NCBI GenBank assembly: GCA_031422315.1
Contig: JANOQN010000005.1
Span: forward strand, 1-46,009
Length of the DNA: 46,009 nucleotides
Direction of reading: 5' to 3'
From: JANNYA01 sp031422315
Lineage (GTDB): Bacteria > Pseudomonadota > Gammaproteobacteria > Xanthomonadales > SZUA-5
The position numbers and the translations under genes were made by a program. The notes beneath the pieces were generated by a model, which was given only the letters and a program-made list of their open reading frames with translations, had not been told where the DNA came from and searched no databases. Below, in pieces: positions 45,967 through 46,009 of this stretch (its first letter is position 1; each line of letters starts with the position of its first letter).

Positions 45967-46009
45967 GTCCGCCGCTCCAGAAATTACGTAATGGGCTTTG
46001 ATGCTGTTG

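Overview
The window looks like the chromosome of a free-living gammaproteobacterium of the Lysobacterales (Xanthomonadales) type. The evidence is very large Ig-like/Calx-beta/delta-60-repeat exoproteins, an ECF sigma factor of the type that works with Ser/Thr kinases, PknB-type kinases with a long C-terminal region beyond a membrane helix, and several small VapBC/Phd modules. I cannot place it to genus. No tRNA, rRNA, CRISPR array or intact insertion sequence was seen.

Layout. 1-7.4 kb: the 3' end of one secreted repeat protein and a complete 2074-residue one. 7.5-10.75 kb: an ECF sigma factor and a kinase whose reading frame carries an in-frame amber codon near its start. 10.8-13.7 kb (minus strand): an ABC exporter and a Phd/VapC pair. 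13.8-24.6 kb (plus strand): a run of envelope and secreted proteins (small membrane protein, two lipoproteins, two delta-60 beta-propeller-like proteins, a 94-residue secreted protein, a collagen/YadA-head/S74-chaperone fibre), a kinase-leader/OmpA chimera and a second intact kinase. 24.6-25.2 kb: wreckage of a further kinase. 25.2-31.9 kb (minus): a 2249-residue exoprotein with a subtilase-fold protease at one end and a gingipain-type C25 protease at the other. 32-36.3 kb: a truncated kinase 5' end, cystathionine beta-synthase, a UPF0158-Fic-64 aa cluster and a VapBC pair. 36.4-46 kb: uvrA, an alpha/beta hydrolase, a beta-propeller di-heme cytochrome, and a third Phd/VapC pair.

The most interesting pattern is regulatory. 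Five sites (8068, 13789, 15252, 20060, 23123), and a sixth decayed one (12839), carry the same two-block promoter: TGTCGTTT, exactly 10 nt, then TTCTCGTA. An A/T-rich tract lies upstream. At four of the sites, 10-12 nt after the second block, there is a short hairpin whose stem sequence varies while pairing is kept, and its right arm sits 4-10 nt before the Shine-Dalgarno. The downstream genes are the kinase and the secreted/envelope genes. My reading, which is inference, is one regulon driven by the sigma factor at 7521, probably under control of the kinase(s), as known for the ECF43-type pairs EcfP/PknT and EcfK/PknS. Several of the window's exoproteins also end in a shared tail resembling IF-x-N-GFEN, which may be a surface-sorting or processing signal.

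The window also shows much gene decay and shuffling: five copies or parts of the kinase family in different states, a VapC stub, and several genes with no ordinary start codon.
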